5,968 bases of DNA from Paenibacillus_AK sp041641375 (GTDB lineage: Bacteria; Bacillota; Bacilli; Paenibacillales; YIM-B00363), in the NCBI GenBank assembly GCA_041641375.1, contig JBEPYM010000189.1:1-5968 (forward strand), given 5' to 3'. Below the pieces are notes generated by a model, which was given only the letters and a program-made list of their open reading frames with translations, searched no databases and had not been told where the DNA came from. Shown piece by piece: positions 1 through 5,482 of this stretch (the stretch's first letter is position 1; every line of letters begins with the position of its first letter). Position numbers and translations under genes: made by a program.

Positions 1-45
1 ACGCCGCCAGCGTTCGTCCTGAGCCAGGATCAAACTCTCCATTAA
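1..45 (-). rRNA. rrs: 16S ribosomal RNA, 5' end only (partial)
   Basis: The reverse complement contains the universal bacterial 16S 5' segment: AGAGTTTGATCCTGGCTCAG (the 27F site) at 19-38, followed by GACGAACGCTGGCGGCGT running to the window edge. The first base of the 27F site corresponds to E. coli position 8, so the mature 5' end should lie near position 45; this end is estimated, not mapped. The gene is read leftwards out of the window, and only about 45 bases are present. It is presumably the first gene of a 16S-23S-5S operon, since a leader and promoters lie just upstream. Confidence 0.97.
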
Positions 46-109
46 GGTTTGTTCGACTTGCTCATTCACTGCTGACTTACTTATTTCATTCGCTTAACGC
101 TCGTTGTTC

Positions 110-124
110 AGTTTTCAAGGAACA
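110..124 (-). promoter_or_regulatory. boxA-like antitermination element in rrn leader
   Basis: The minus strand reads TGTTCCTTGAAAACT, close to the boxA-type element found in Bacillus rRNA leaders and in 16S-23S spacers. It lies about 65 bases upstream of the mature 16S end. In known systems boxA in the nascent RNA recruits the NusB/NusE antitermination complex, letting polymerase pass Rho-dependent and structured pause sites. The assignment rests on sequence similarity and position. Confidence 0.75.
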
Positions 125-134
125 CTTCTTTTAT

Positions 135-157
135 TCGCCCACCGTTTTTAGCGGCGA
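135..157 (-). other. Leader RNA hairpin at the 5' end of the downstream-promoter transcript
   Basis: On the minus strand TCGCC pairs with GGCGA around an internal CGCTAAAAACGGTG segment, giving a stem-loop immediately after the predicted start site of the proximal rrn promoter. It is not followed by a T-run, so it is not a terminator. It could protect the 5' end or help fold the pre-16S leader. The pairing is visible; the role is inferred. Confidence 0.4.
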
Positions 158-164
158 CTTTTTT

Positions 165-194
165 AATATACCATATTAACAACCTTCATTGCAA
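165..194 (-). promoter_or_regulatory. Proximal rrn promoter (P2), sigma-A type
   Basis: On the minus strand a -35 box TTGCAA (189-194) is separated by 18 bases from a -10 box TATATT (165-170). The -10 box is preceded by TGG, giving an extended -10. It matches consensus at 5 of 6 positions in the -10 box and 4 of 6 in the -35 box. Transcription would start near 158, about 110 bases upstream of mature 16S and upstream of boxA, as expected for a Bacillus-type rrn P2. Confidence 0.65.
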
Positions 195-238
195 GCTTTA
201 TTTTTCTTCCAATTCCTCGTTGCACTTACTTGCATGAA

Positions 239-253
239 GCCTGTCCAACAGGC
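239..253 (-). repeat. Perfect 6-bp inverted repeat with 3-base loop between rrn promoters
   Basis: The minus strand reads GCCTGT-TGG-ACAGGC, a perfect hairpin. It starts one or two bases after the predicted start site of the distal promoter, so transcripts from that promoter would carry it at their extreme 5' end. No T-run follows, so it is not an intrinsic terminator. It could affect RNA stability or promoter escape; this is inference. Confidence 0.5.
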
Positions 254-260
254 GAAGACT

Positions 261-290
261 AATTTATCATAAATCACAAACAGAAGTCAA
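261..290 (-). promoter_or_regulatory. Distal rrn promoter (P1), sigma-A type
   Basis: On the minus strand TTGACT (285-290, 5 of 6 to consensus) is followed after 18 bases by TAAATT (261-266, 4 of 6). An alternative register gives GATAAA with a 16-base spacer. The predicted start is near 254, about 95 bases upstream of the proximal start site. Tandem promoters at this kind of spacing are typical of Bacillus rrn operons. The -10 assignment is the weak part. Confidence 0.5.
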
Positions 291-316
291 GCTGTCTTTT
301 ATTGTTTATTGTTGTA
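291..316 (-). promoter_or_regulatory. A/T-rich UP-element-like stretch upstream of rrn P1
   Basis: Immediately upstream of the distal -35 box the minus strand carries an A-rich segment containing AACAATAAACAATAAAA. UP elements of this composition bind the C-terminal domains of the RNA polymerase alpha subunits and strengthen rRNA promoters. Composition and position support it; there is no strict consensus to test. Confidence 0.4.
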
Positions 317-340
317 TGCCAAGACAACCCACAGACTTGA

Positions 341-367
341 GGCACCAAAGATTCGAACCCCCGATAC
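341..367 (-). other. tRNA T-arm-like fragment, possible degenerate tRNA 3' end
   Basis: The minus strand reads CGGGGGTTCGAATC followed by TTTGGTGCC, resembling the T-loop and 3' side of a tRNA. The T-loop TTCGAAT and the closing G-C pair are present, but the rest of the T-stem would rely on G-U pairs, no CCA end follows, and the 5' half of a tRNA is absent (a terminator occupies that place). It is either a decayed tRNA remnant or a chance match. It is not a functional tRNA as seen. Confidence 0.2.
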
Positions 368-404
368 AAAAAAGGCGAAATTTGCGCTTCAACGCAAACC
401 CGCC
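367..404 (-). terminator. Rho-independent terminator of ygxA
   Basis: On the minus strand GGCGGGTTTGCG pairs with CGCAAATTTCGCC across a TTGAAG loop: a 6-bp GC/AT core, two G-U pairs, one bulged T and a 4-bp GGCG/CGCC base. Six T residues follow directly (368-373). It lies 56 bases after the ygxA stop codon and before the rrn promoters, so it should keep ygxA transcription out of the rRNA operon. Confidence 0.85.
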
Positions 405-459
405 AAATTCCAACTATGAAGTAAATGGTCGGAACACTATACACTTCTCATCAAGCCCG

Positions 460-1323
460 CTAAACGGTGTACCGAAGCTCCAGCATATCAACACCCTTGA
501 CTACATAAGCGAGCTCCCGAATGAACGAGCGCTTCACAAGCTTGCGCACGACAAGGGTTACATCGTCGGCGAGCTCGCGCAGCTCCGGATGCGCGTTCAG
601 CTCCTCGATGCTCCACGGCTCCTCACGGCTTTCGAGAACGGCAAGCAGCACAGCGCAGCATCTCTTCATCTTCGACATAATCGAGAATTCACAGGCAAGG
701 AGCACCAGCTGAACGCGCTGCTCCAACGTTTCATGGCTCGAAGCCAGCTCCTCATACAGCTTGTAGACGCCCGGATTGACCTTGCGAATTTGCTTCCATA
801 CCGTAATCTCCGGATACATGCCTTCCTCGATCAGGACGATATGCGCCCAGTGGTGGAGCGCCTCAAGAATATGGTTATAGGCATCCAACAAATCGCCGTC
901 CATCATATATTGCTTGCTAAGCAAATACGTTCGCAAGAACGAAGCGAATTCAGCAAACAACCGCTTCTGCCTGCGGTCATCGGGAAATTCGCTCCATGAC
1001 AAGCGAAGCTCCTCCAAAAAAGCCTCTCGATCCAGAAGAATCTCCCCCTGCAGCAAGCCGTACAGCAAGCTCCGATAATTCCTCTCCGACAGCATCCGCA
1101 GCAGCTCGCCGCGATCCACCCAACGTTCTTGTATGCAAAGCCCATCTTGACTATAATGGTAGACAGCATGCTGCTTGTCCTCGGTTCGAGTTACAACGAG
1201 CAGCAGGACGTCAAATGTGTCTGTCAGCGTCCCTGTTTCTGCGGATCTCATATAATAGAGAACGCTTGACACGTCGGGCCTCTCGGACAGCTTGTCGGTG
1301 AAATATCGCTTCAAAGCACCCAT
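460..1323 (-). CDS. ygxA: YgxA-like protein with nucleotidyltransferase-like domain
   Basis: This 287-residue protein resembles Bacillus YgxA, a conserved Firmicute protein assigned to a nucleotidyltransferase-like fold. The segment LTDTFDVLLLVV (about residues 33-44) matches the conserved N-terminal strand region of the family. The classic GS-x(n)-DxD catalytic signature is not obvious, so enzymatic activity is uncertain. A central helical region (about 100-215) and a C-terminal segment (about 236-287), which may be a winged-helix-like fold, follow. No signal peptide or membrane segment is seen, so it should be cytoplasmic. The ATG is preceded by AGGAGG nine bases upstream (1333-1338), which fixes the start. 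It lies directly upstream of the rRNA operon in the same direction, as in B. subtilis, but a strong terminator separates them. The biological role is not established. Confidence 0.85.
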   Translation of the reverse strand: MGALKRYFTDKLSERPDVSSVLYYMRSAETGTLTDTFDVLLLVVTRTEDKQHAVYHYSQDGLCIQERWVDRGELLRMLSERNYRSLLYGLLQGEILLDREAFLEELRLSWSEFPDDRRQKRLFAEFASFLRTYLLSKQYMMDGDLLDAYNHILEALHHWAHIVLIEEGMYPEITVWKQIRKVNPGVYKLYEELASSHETLEQRVQLVLLACEFSIMSKMKRCCAVLLAVLESREEPWSIEELNAHPELRELADDVTLVVRKLVKRSFIRELAYVVKGVDMLELRYTV

Positions 1324-1358
1324 CGCGCGGCGCCTCCTTACTGTATCGGTATGATGTT

Positions 1359-1364
1359 ATTCTA
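1359..1364 (-). promoter_or_regulatory. Candidate -10 box for ygxA
   Basis: TAGAAT on the minus strand (5 of 6 to the sigma-A consensus) lies 36 bases upstream of the ygxA start. No good -35 hexamer is found 16-18 bases upstream, so this is only a weak candidate. The divergent ygxA-ygzB gap is just 98 bases and must hold any promoters for both genes. Confidence 0.25.
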
Positions 1365-1409
1365 CATGTCCCATTCGGTTTCCTGCCTTCTTGACAAAAT
1401 GTGCCTGAC

Positions 1410-1414
1410 AGGAG
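1410..1414 (+). promoter_or_regulatory. Ribosome binding site deciding the ygzB start
   Basis: AGGAG lies 7 bases before the ATG at 1422 and only 4 bases before the ATG at 1419. The GTG at 1401 lies upstream of this site and so cannot use it. The spacing favours 1422. Confidence 0.6.
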
Positions 1415-1421
1415 TGTTATG

Positions 1422-1754
1422 ATGCGTTTCAAGTCTAGTAAAATCAACGAATTTCGGCTTTGGGGCCTCGTGCTGACGTTAGCCGGTATGACCTTCATGA
1501 TCGGCGGCACTGCCGGAATTGTTTTTGAAGTACCCGGCGCCAAAATCATCGCCGCCATCTTTCTTGTCCTTGGGTTAATCACGATGCTGGGCAGTACCGC
1601 TATTTATTTCTGGGCCGGCATGCTTTCAACCTCTGCTGTAGTCATTGAATGCCCGGAATGTCATAAGCCGACCAAGATGCTGGGCAGCACCGACCGCTGT
1701 ATGTACTGCAAGACGCAGCTGTCCTTCCATCCGCCGCAAGAAAGTCAAAGCTGA
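1422..1754 (+). CDS. ygzB: YgzB-like membrane protein with C-terminal zinc ribbon (DUF2614 type)
   Basis: This 110-residue protein has two hydrophobic segments (about residues 13-34 and 41-64) followed by a short domain with two Cys pairs, CPEC (77-80) and CMYC (93-96), a typical zinc-ribbon arrangement. The family is represented by B. subtilis YgzB, with similar length, N-terminal SSKIN motif and conserved YFWxGMLST stretch (62-70). The protein should sit in the cytoplasmic membrane; its function is unknown. The start at 1422 gives MRFKSSKIN, agreeing with Bacillus homologues and with AGGAG seven bases upstream; ATG 1419 and GTG 1401 are alternatives. It is the only plus-strand gene here, divergent from ygxA and convergent with the GH18 gene, and ends at a bidirectional terminator. 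ygzB lies near perR in Bacillus too; here a GH18 gene intervenes. Confidence 0.88.
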   Translation: MRFKSSKINEFRLWGLVLTLAGMTFMIGGTAGIVFEVPGAKIIAAIFLVLGLITMLGSTAIYFWAGMLSTSAVVIECPECHKPTKMLGSTDRCMYCKTQLSFHPPQESQS

Positions 1755-1756
1755 AC

Positions 1757-1803
1757 AAAAAAGCCGAGCCCGGCGGCACGTACTGCCTGCACCCGGGTTC
1801 GGC
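1757..1803. terminator. Bidirectional intrinsic terminator between ygzB and the GH18 gene
   Basis: GCCGAGCCCGG (1763-1773) pairs with CCGGGTTCGGC (1793-1803): ten Watson-Crick pairs and one G-U, with a 19-base loop. For the minus strand the stem is followed directly by six T residues (complement of 1757-1762), which is ideal. For the plus strand a T-run (1812-1817) comes eight bases after the stem, overlapping the GH18 stop codon region, so that direction may be less efficient. It begins two bases after the ygzB stop and serves both convergent genes. Confidence 0.85.
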
Positions 1804-1808
1804 GGATT

Positions 1809-3548
1809 CTATTTTTTGAGCTCCTCATCGATAACCGTCCAGATCCGCGGCTGCTCGAAGCCCCTGCGCCAGGATGCAATCCCGGCCAGATCGTATTTGC
1901 GAACAAGCTCAGCCCGTTTCCGCATCGACGTCTCATCCTCGATCCAGATTCGTTTCAACGCTCCATCCTCCGTGTACTCCACATAATGCTGCCCCGCATC
2001 TTCTTTATACATCGGCGTCAGCTTTTTTTCACGGATTGTTCGCTCCACATATTCCATCGTGACCGCAATCGATTCCACCTTCGTTTTGCCATCCGTCTGT
2101 TTCGTCTCACTCCATACCCGGGTATAAAATGGGACGCCGAGCAGTATTTTGCGCGGAGGCACTTTATCTTCGTTCATGATCTGTACGAGCCCCCGCTCCA
2201 CCCATGGCAGCGATCCAACCGATCCGGCTGTAGGACTTGATGCCCAGTGCTCATCATATGCCATAATCATCATATAATCGACAACCTCGGCCAGCGCCTT
2301 GCGATCATAGAACATCGACCATGTTTCGCTGGAGGACTTGAAAGTTACATCAATCGAAACGACAAGTCCTTGCTCGTGCAGGAACGGGGTTAGCTCGCGA
2401 ACGAATTGGGTAAAATGATCCTTGTCCTTCAAATAGACATTTTCGAAATCGATATTGATGCCGTCGAGCTTGTACAGCTCCGCGAATGCCAACAGCTGAC
2501 GAATCATGACCATACGCTTGTCATACGTAGCCAGCACCTCGCTGGTCAAGTCCGGATCGAAGCTGTTGCTGAAAAGCGCCCATACCTTGTAGCCGCGACT
2601 ATGCGCCCAGTTTACGTATGCGGGATCAGCCGTATTTTTCATGGCACCGCTGCCGTCAAGGAGATGGAACCAGGTCGGGCTGACGACGTGAACGCCAGGC
2701 ATCGGTCCGATCGCGGATGGATTCGGATTTCGGTTCACCACATGCTCCCACGTCACATGAAGCTTCTCGCCAACCGGCTTCCACGCCGGCTTAGGAGGAA
2801 GCGCCTTCGGATTCGGCACGGTTGCTCGTTCACCAAGCTTCACCCAACGCTTATCGACATAACCAACAATCCCGGTAAGCGTAGATTGAACCCGGTACCA
2901 GCCGTTTTCCTCCCCCCATACATACAGCCGTTCCTCATTTTTGAGCTCCTCGAGGATTGGGGATTTTCGATCCGGCGCTCGGCGCAGCGGTGTCGACTCT
3001 TCGGGTTTCGCACGGCTGGCAGTCCCATACTGCAGCGGGTCACCCGGCTTACGGAGCAATACTGCGCCGCGCGCTGTCTCCTGCAGGTCGAGTCCGTACC
3101 ACTCCATGAACGGCTGTGCAGGGACATATACGATTCCGTCCTTGCGTTCGACCGAAAATCTCAGCTCAAACGGCTTGTCGTTCACAACGGCCGCAAGCTG
3201 ATCGGCACGCATACGAATGACTTTATCCTTCGTCGTAATGATAACCGAATGATCTGACGGCTCATACCGAATGTTCGGGTCCGCCAGCTGCTTGATCGTA
3301 TCGAACGGAAGCTTCAAGCCATCCGCGGTACCCACGGCGGATTCTCCAATCATGCGCCCTTCATAGAAAACAGGCTTGGCATGACCGCCCCAATCCGGCG
3401 CTTCCTGCGTCCAATTATCTCCAGCCAGCCGATCATAGACGGAATAGCCAAGGACAGAGAGACCAACCAGCACCAGCAGCAGCCCCGCTAATCGCCTGAG
3501 CGTTCGCCGTCCTTTGCGGAGTCGGCTTGTTCGATTGATCATATCCAT
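1809..3548 (-). CDS. Membrane-anchored GH18 glycoside hydrolase with SH3 domain (YaaH/SleL-like)
   Basis: This 579-residue protein starts with a basic stretch (residues 8-19) and a single hydrophobic segment (about 20-38) without a clear signal peptidase site, so it is probably N-in and anchored with the enzyme outside. Residues about 58-156 resemble the copper amine oxidase N-terminal-like domain common in Paenibacillaceae surface proteins (DGIVYVPAQPFMEWYGLDL). Residues about 175-238 form a bacterial SH3-like domain (LRRAPDRKS, GWYRV, GIVGYV), often a wall-binding module. Residues about 262-572 are a GH18 barrel: DGINIDFE (362-369) fits the DxxDxDxE-type active site with Glu369 as predicted acid/base, followed by MAYDEHW (429-435), GVPFYTRVW (471-479) and GIASWRRGFE (556-565). 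Closest known families are the peptidoglycan N-acetylglucosaminidases YaaH, YdhD and SleL, so it likely cleaves cell-wall glycan; chitin is an alternative substrate. The start at 3548 has AGGAGG five bases upstream; a TTG at 3605 is open but lacks a good ribosome site and lies in the perR terminator. Confidence 0.93.
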   Translation of the reverse strand: MDMINRTSRLRKGRRTLRRLAGLLLVLVGLSVLGYSVYDRLAGDNWTQEAPDWGGHAKPVFYEGRMIGESAVGTADGLKLPFDTIKQLADPNIRYEPSDHSVIITTKDKVIRMRADQLAAVVNDKPFELRFSVERKDGIVYVPAQPFMEWYGLDLQETARGAVLLRKPGDPLQYGTASRAKPEESTPLRRAPDRKSPILEELKNEERLYVWGEENGWYRVQSTLTGIVGYVDKRWVKLGERATVPNPKALPPKPAWKPVGEKLHVTWEHVVNRNPNPSAIGPMPGVHVVSPTWFHLLDGSGAMKNTADPAYVNWAHSRGYKVWALFSNSFDPDLTSEVLATYDKRMVMIRQLLAFAELYKLDGINIDFENVYLKDKDHFTQFVRELTPFLHEQGLVVSIDVTFKSSSETWSMFYDRKALAEVVDYMMIMAYDEHWASSPTAGSVGSLPWVERGLVQIMNEDKVPPRKILLGVPFYTRVWSETKQTDGKTKVESIAVTMEYVERTIREKKLTPMYKEDAGQHYVEYTEDGALKRIWIEDETSMRKRAELVRKYDLAGIASWRRGFEQPRIWTVIDEELKK

Positions 3549-3553
3549 GTTTG

Positions 3554-3559
3554 CCTCCT
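3554..3559 (-). promoter_or_regulatory. Ribosome binding site deciding the GH18 start
   Basis: A perfect AGGAGG on the minus strand sits five bases before ATG 3548. This rules in favour of that start over the in-frame TTG at 3605 and places the hydrophobic anchor right behind a short basic N-terminus, as expected for a membrane-targeting segment. Confidence 0.85.
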
Positions 3560-3593
3560 GTATTACGGCTTTCTCTCCTCCATTAGACGAACG

Positions 3594-3641
3594 AAAAAAG
3601 CGCAACGTTCACACCTGACCTTCCAGGGTTCGCGTTACGCT
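3594..3641 (-). terminator. Rho-independent terminator of perR
   Basis: On the minus strand AGCGTAACG (3633-3641) pairs with CGTTGCGCT (3599-3607) over nine pairs including one G-U. An inner CCTG/CAGG hairpin can stack inside the loop, and six T residues follow (3594-3599). It begins 33 bases beyond the perR stop codon and ends 46 bases before the GH18 start. Confidence 0.75.
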
Positions 3642-3642
3642 C

Positions 3643-3648
3643 ATTATA
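3643..3648 (-). promoter_or_regulatory. Candidate -10 box for the GH18 gene
   Basis: A perfect TATAAT on the minus strand lies 95 bases upstream of the GH18 start. The -35 region at the right distance (about 3666-3671, CGCAGC) is poor, so activity would need an activator or another sigma factor preference. A start near 3636 would fall inside the 5' arm of the perR terminator, removing part of that stem from the GH18 transcript. Confidence 0.35.
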
Positions 3649-3673
3649 CGATATACGGACACGTTGCTGCGTG

Positions 3674-4123
3674 TTAATGTTTCACGTTTCTGGAAGGGTG
3701 CTCCAAGCATTCGGGGCATGTTCCGTAAAACTCCAGTCGATGTCCTTCAATCCGGAATCCGGTTGCCGCAGCAGCAGCCAGCTCCGCCTCATGCAGTGGC
3801 GGATGCTCAAAGTCGACGACCTTGCCGCACACGTTGCAGTTGACATGGTAGTGATCGGACATATCGGCGTCATACCGGCTCGAGCTGTCCCCGAAGGTCA
3901 TCTCCTTAACGAGCCCGGCTTCCATAAATACTCTCAAATTATTGTACACAGTAGCGACGCTCATGCTGGGGAATTGACTCTCGAGCGCACGGTATATCTC
4001 GTCGGCTGTAGGATGCGACATTGTGTGAACCAGGTGCTGAAGTATGGCGTACCGCTGCGGCGTCATCCGAACACCGTGCAGCTTCAGCTTATCAAGAGCT
4101 TGGTGAAAATGGGCGGCAGACAT
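3674..4123 (-). CDS. perR: Peroxide-responsive repressor PerR (Fur family)
   Basis: This 149-residue Fur-family protein aligns closely with B. subtilis PerR and keeps its numbering. The regulatory metal ligands His37, Asp85, His91, His93 and Asp104 are all present, as are the structural zinc cysteines Cys96, Cys99, Cys136 and Cys139. Asp at 104 is the residue characteristic of PerR as opposed to Fur or Zur. The N-terminal winged helix carries RMTPQRYAILQHL (19-31) and the recognition helix MSVATVYNNLRVF (54-66). In PerR, iron-catalysed oxidation of His37 and His91 by hydrogen peroxide releases DNA and derepresses catalase, alkyl hydroperoxide reductase, mrgA and related genes. ATG 4123 has AGGAGG nine bases upstream (4133-4138). 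It has its own promoter and terminator. The neighbourhood of ygzB and ygxA supports orthology. Confidence 0.97.
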   Translation of the reverse strand: MSAAHFHQALDKLKLHGVRMTPQRYAILQHLVHTMSHPTADEIYRALESQFPSMSVATVYNNLRVFMEAGLVKEMTFGDSSSRYDADMSDHYHVNCNVCGKVVDFEHPPLHEAELAAAAATGFRIEGHRLEFYGTCPECLEHPSRNVKH

Positions 4124-4166
4124 GTACGTTCCCCTCCTCTATCTGAATCTTCGCGTCAATTCTTTT

Positions 4167-4196
4167 ATTGTACGTGCGATGCCGGCGTTTTGTCAA
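4167..4196 (-). promoter_or_regulatory. perR promoter, sigma-A type
   Basis: On the minus strand a perfect TTGACA (4191-4196) is followed after 18 bases by TACAAT (4167-4172, 5 of 6). The predicted start near 4160 leaves a leader of roughly 37 bases before the perR ATG. The promoter sits in the 99-base gap after the DUF4097 gene, so perR can be transcribed on its own. No convincing PerR box (TTATAATNATTATAA) overlaps it. Confidence 0.75.
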
Positions 4197-4222
4197 TGGA
4201 AGCGCAACCTTTGGGCGTCTCC

Positions 4223-5482
4223 TCATCGGGACAGCCGCGTCAACTCCAGCGAGCCGTTCGTGTCAAATTGCAGACTGTGCTTCCCGCTCCCGATCGTACC
4301 TGTTGTTTCTCTGGCTTTCGTTGCGAATGGCAATCCCGTGACCGTCGTCCGACCGTTCGCCTCCGCATCCAGCTTATAATCGCCATGATCCGGTATCGCT
4401 GCAATGATCGAGCCATGTGTCGTCTTCACACTCCAGTCCCCGCCAATCGTTCCGGAGGTAATTTCAATCTTGCCGTTCGTCGTACGCAGCTTGGCTGATC
4501 TCAACGCCTCCGACACTTGGATAGCGCCATTCGTTGTCTTCAAATCCAGATTGCCAGCAGCCTCCGCTGCTGTTAGCGCTCCGTTGACCGTCTTGGCCTC
4601 CACATCGCCTCCGACCCGGATTGCCCTTACGCTTCCGTTGACCGTCTCGCCGATGAACGACCCTGTAATGTTGTCCGCTTCGATACTGCCGTTCACTGTC
4701 TTGACCTGAACGGAGCCTTCAAGCTGATGCAGCTTGATTGAACCGTTCTTGGTTGTCGCTGCGAATGCTTTCCCAAGCTTCAGCGCTGCAGCATCCACCG
4801 AACCGTTCATCAGCACGGTTTCCACATCTACCCTTGCCTGGTCCGGTATGGTGACAATCAAATTCATACGCGGCTTGCGCGACTGATTCGCACCGTACGC
4901 ACGAGGCTCCGCCGTCACCCGAAGTATCGCGCCTTCCCGATACTGAACTGTTGATTCATCGGCGATCCGCTTCGCTTCTTCCTCCGTCACGGACTGACCG
5001 ACGAACACGGTGACGTCTATCTCAACCTGCGAAACCGGACCCATGCGATACGCAACACCGCCGTTGGGGTTATCCACGACAAGCCGCTCCGTCGCAGAAG
5101 CGAGCGGCACCCTCGTTATCCCCTTGGCGAACCGGTGTCCCGACTCTCCATCGTATTTCCCGAGCGAGCTCCACCCATTCCCGGCGGCTTGAAGCATATC
5201 CTGCAGCTTGGTGAGTCCCCCGCCCGGCTGCATAAACACAAGCAACGCGGCGGCTATCAACCCGGTAAAGATGAGGCTTCCGATATCCAGCTTCAGTTTC
5301 TCGCCGCGATTGCGGAGGAACAGAGTAAACAGCAAATATTCAATCCCAAGCAAAATAAGCAGCGCCGGCCACCATTTCGCAAACACGCCCAGCCATTCTG
5401 TATGCAGCATACGGTCAGCCAGCAGCGCGCCGCCTGCAGCAATAAGCAGCAGAGCCGCCGTATATCGTCCAGCCTTATACAT
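4223..5482 (-). CDS. LiaI/LiaF-like membrane protein with DUF4097 beta-solenoid domain
   Basis: This 419-residue protein has three hydrophobic segments (about residues 8-24, 37-56 and 68-84). The first two, with KWWPALLILLGIEYL (36-50), resemble the N-terminal membrane module of LiaI/LiaF-type and DUF5668 proteins. After a linker, residues about 125-415 form a DUF4097-type adhesin-like beta-solenoid: NG turns occur at 226, 246, 264, 282, 300, 318 and 336, then degenerate turns at 356 (HG) and 376 (NG), mostly 18 residues apart, with repeats such as KTVNGSIEA. Such proteins are often part of cell-envelope stress circuits, with the solenoid possibly a protein-interaction scaffold; the side of the membrane it faces is not certain. 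The ATG overlaps the end of the mgtC-like gene by 8 bases (ATGTATAA), with a GAGAGG site nine bases upstream, indicating one operon and translational coupling. No clear terminator follows before perR. Confidence 0.85.
   Translation of the reverse strand: MYKAGRYTAALLLIAAGGALLADRMLHTEWLGVFAKWWPALLILLGIEYLLFTLFLRNRGEKLKLDIGSLIFTGLIAAALLVFMQPGGGLTKLQDMLQAAGNGWSSLGKYDGESGHRFAKGITRVPLASATERLVVDNPNGGVAYRMGPVSQVEIDVTVFVGQSVTEEEAKRIADESTVQYREGAILRVTAEPRAYGANQSRKPRMNLIVTIPDQARVDVETVLMNGSVDAAALKLGKAFAATTKNGSIKLHQLEGSVQVKTVNGSIEADNITGSFIGETVNGSVRAIRVGGDVEAKTVNGALTAAEAAGNLDLKTTNGAIQVSEALRSAKLRTTNGKIEITSGTIGGDWSVKTTHGSIIAAIPDHGDYKLDAEANGRTTVTGLPFATKARETTGTIGSGKHSLQFDTNGSLELTRLSR
4418..4807 (-). repeat. 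Coding tandem repeat: 54-base units encoding 18-residue solenoid coils
   Basis: Within the DUF4097 domain (residues about 226-355) the N-G turn recurs at intervals of 20, 18, 18, 18, 18 and 18 residues. At the DNA level the motif reads roughly ACCGTCAACGG-like on the coding strand, seen as several CCGTTGACCGTCT-type blocks on the plus strand (around 4581-4593 and 4636-4648). The units have diverged in sequence, so this is a structural protein repeat and not a recent DNA amplification. Confidence 0.8.

Noticed and set aside
316..999. 227-codon plus-strand frame opposite ygxA, with a further long plus-strand frame at 2406-3257 opposite GH18
   Set aside because: Both lie antisense to well-supported genes; the first also runs across the terminator and tRNA-like region. 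Neither shows a family signature or start signal.
1391..1420. TTGACA-18-TGTTAT, a promoter-like pair in front of ygzB
   Set aside because: The -10 would overlap the ribosome binding site and start codon, so transcription would begin inside the gene. Probably chance; the real ygzB promoter was not identified.
3549..3605. N-terminal extension of the GH18 protein from a TTG start at 3605
   Set aside because: The extension lies in the perR terminator, has no good ribosome site, and would put 19 extra residues before a typical membrane-targeting N-terminus, whereas ATG 3548 has AGGAGG at ideal distance.
3641..3660. AT-rich GTATATCGTATAATG near the GH18 promoter as a PerR or Fur box
   Set aside because: Only about 6 of 14 positions match the 7-1-7 inverted repeat and the two halves are not symmetric.
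4157..4174. CAATAAAAGAATTG inverted repeat in the perR leader as a PerR box
   Set aside because: It has a short 4-bp symmetry only; alignment to the PerR consensus matches the left half but not the right.
3671..4498. 275-codon plus-strand open frame opposite perR and the end of the DUF4097 gene
   Set aside because: It is antisense to a clear PerR gene and a solenoid gene, has low-complexity Arg/Val-rich translation with no recognisable domain, and lacks a ribosome binding site. Long shadow frames are common in GC-rich DNA.
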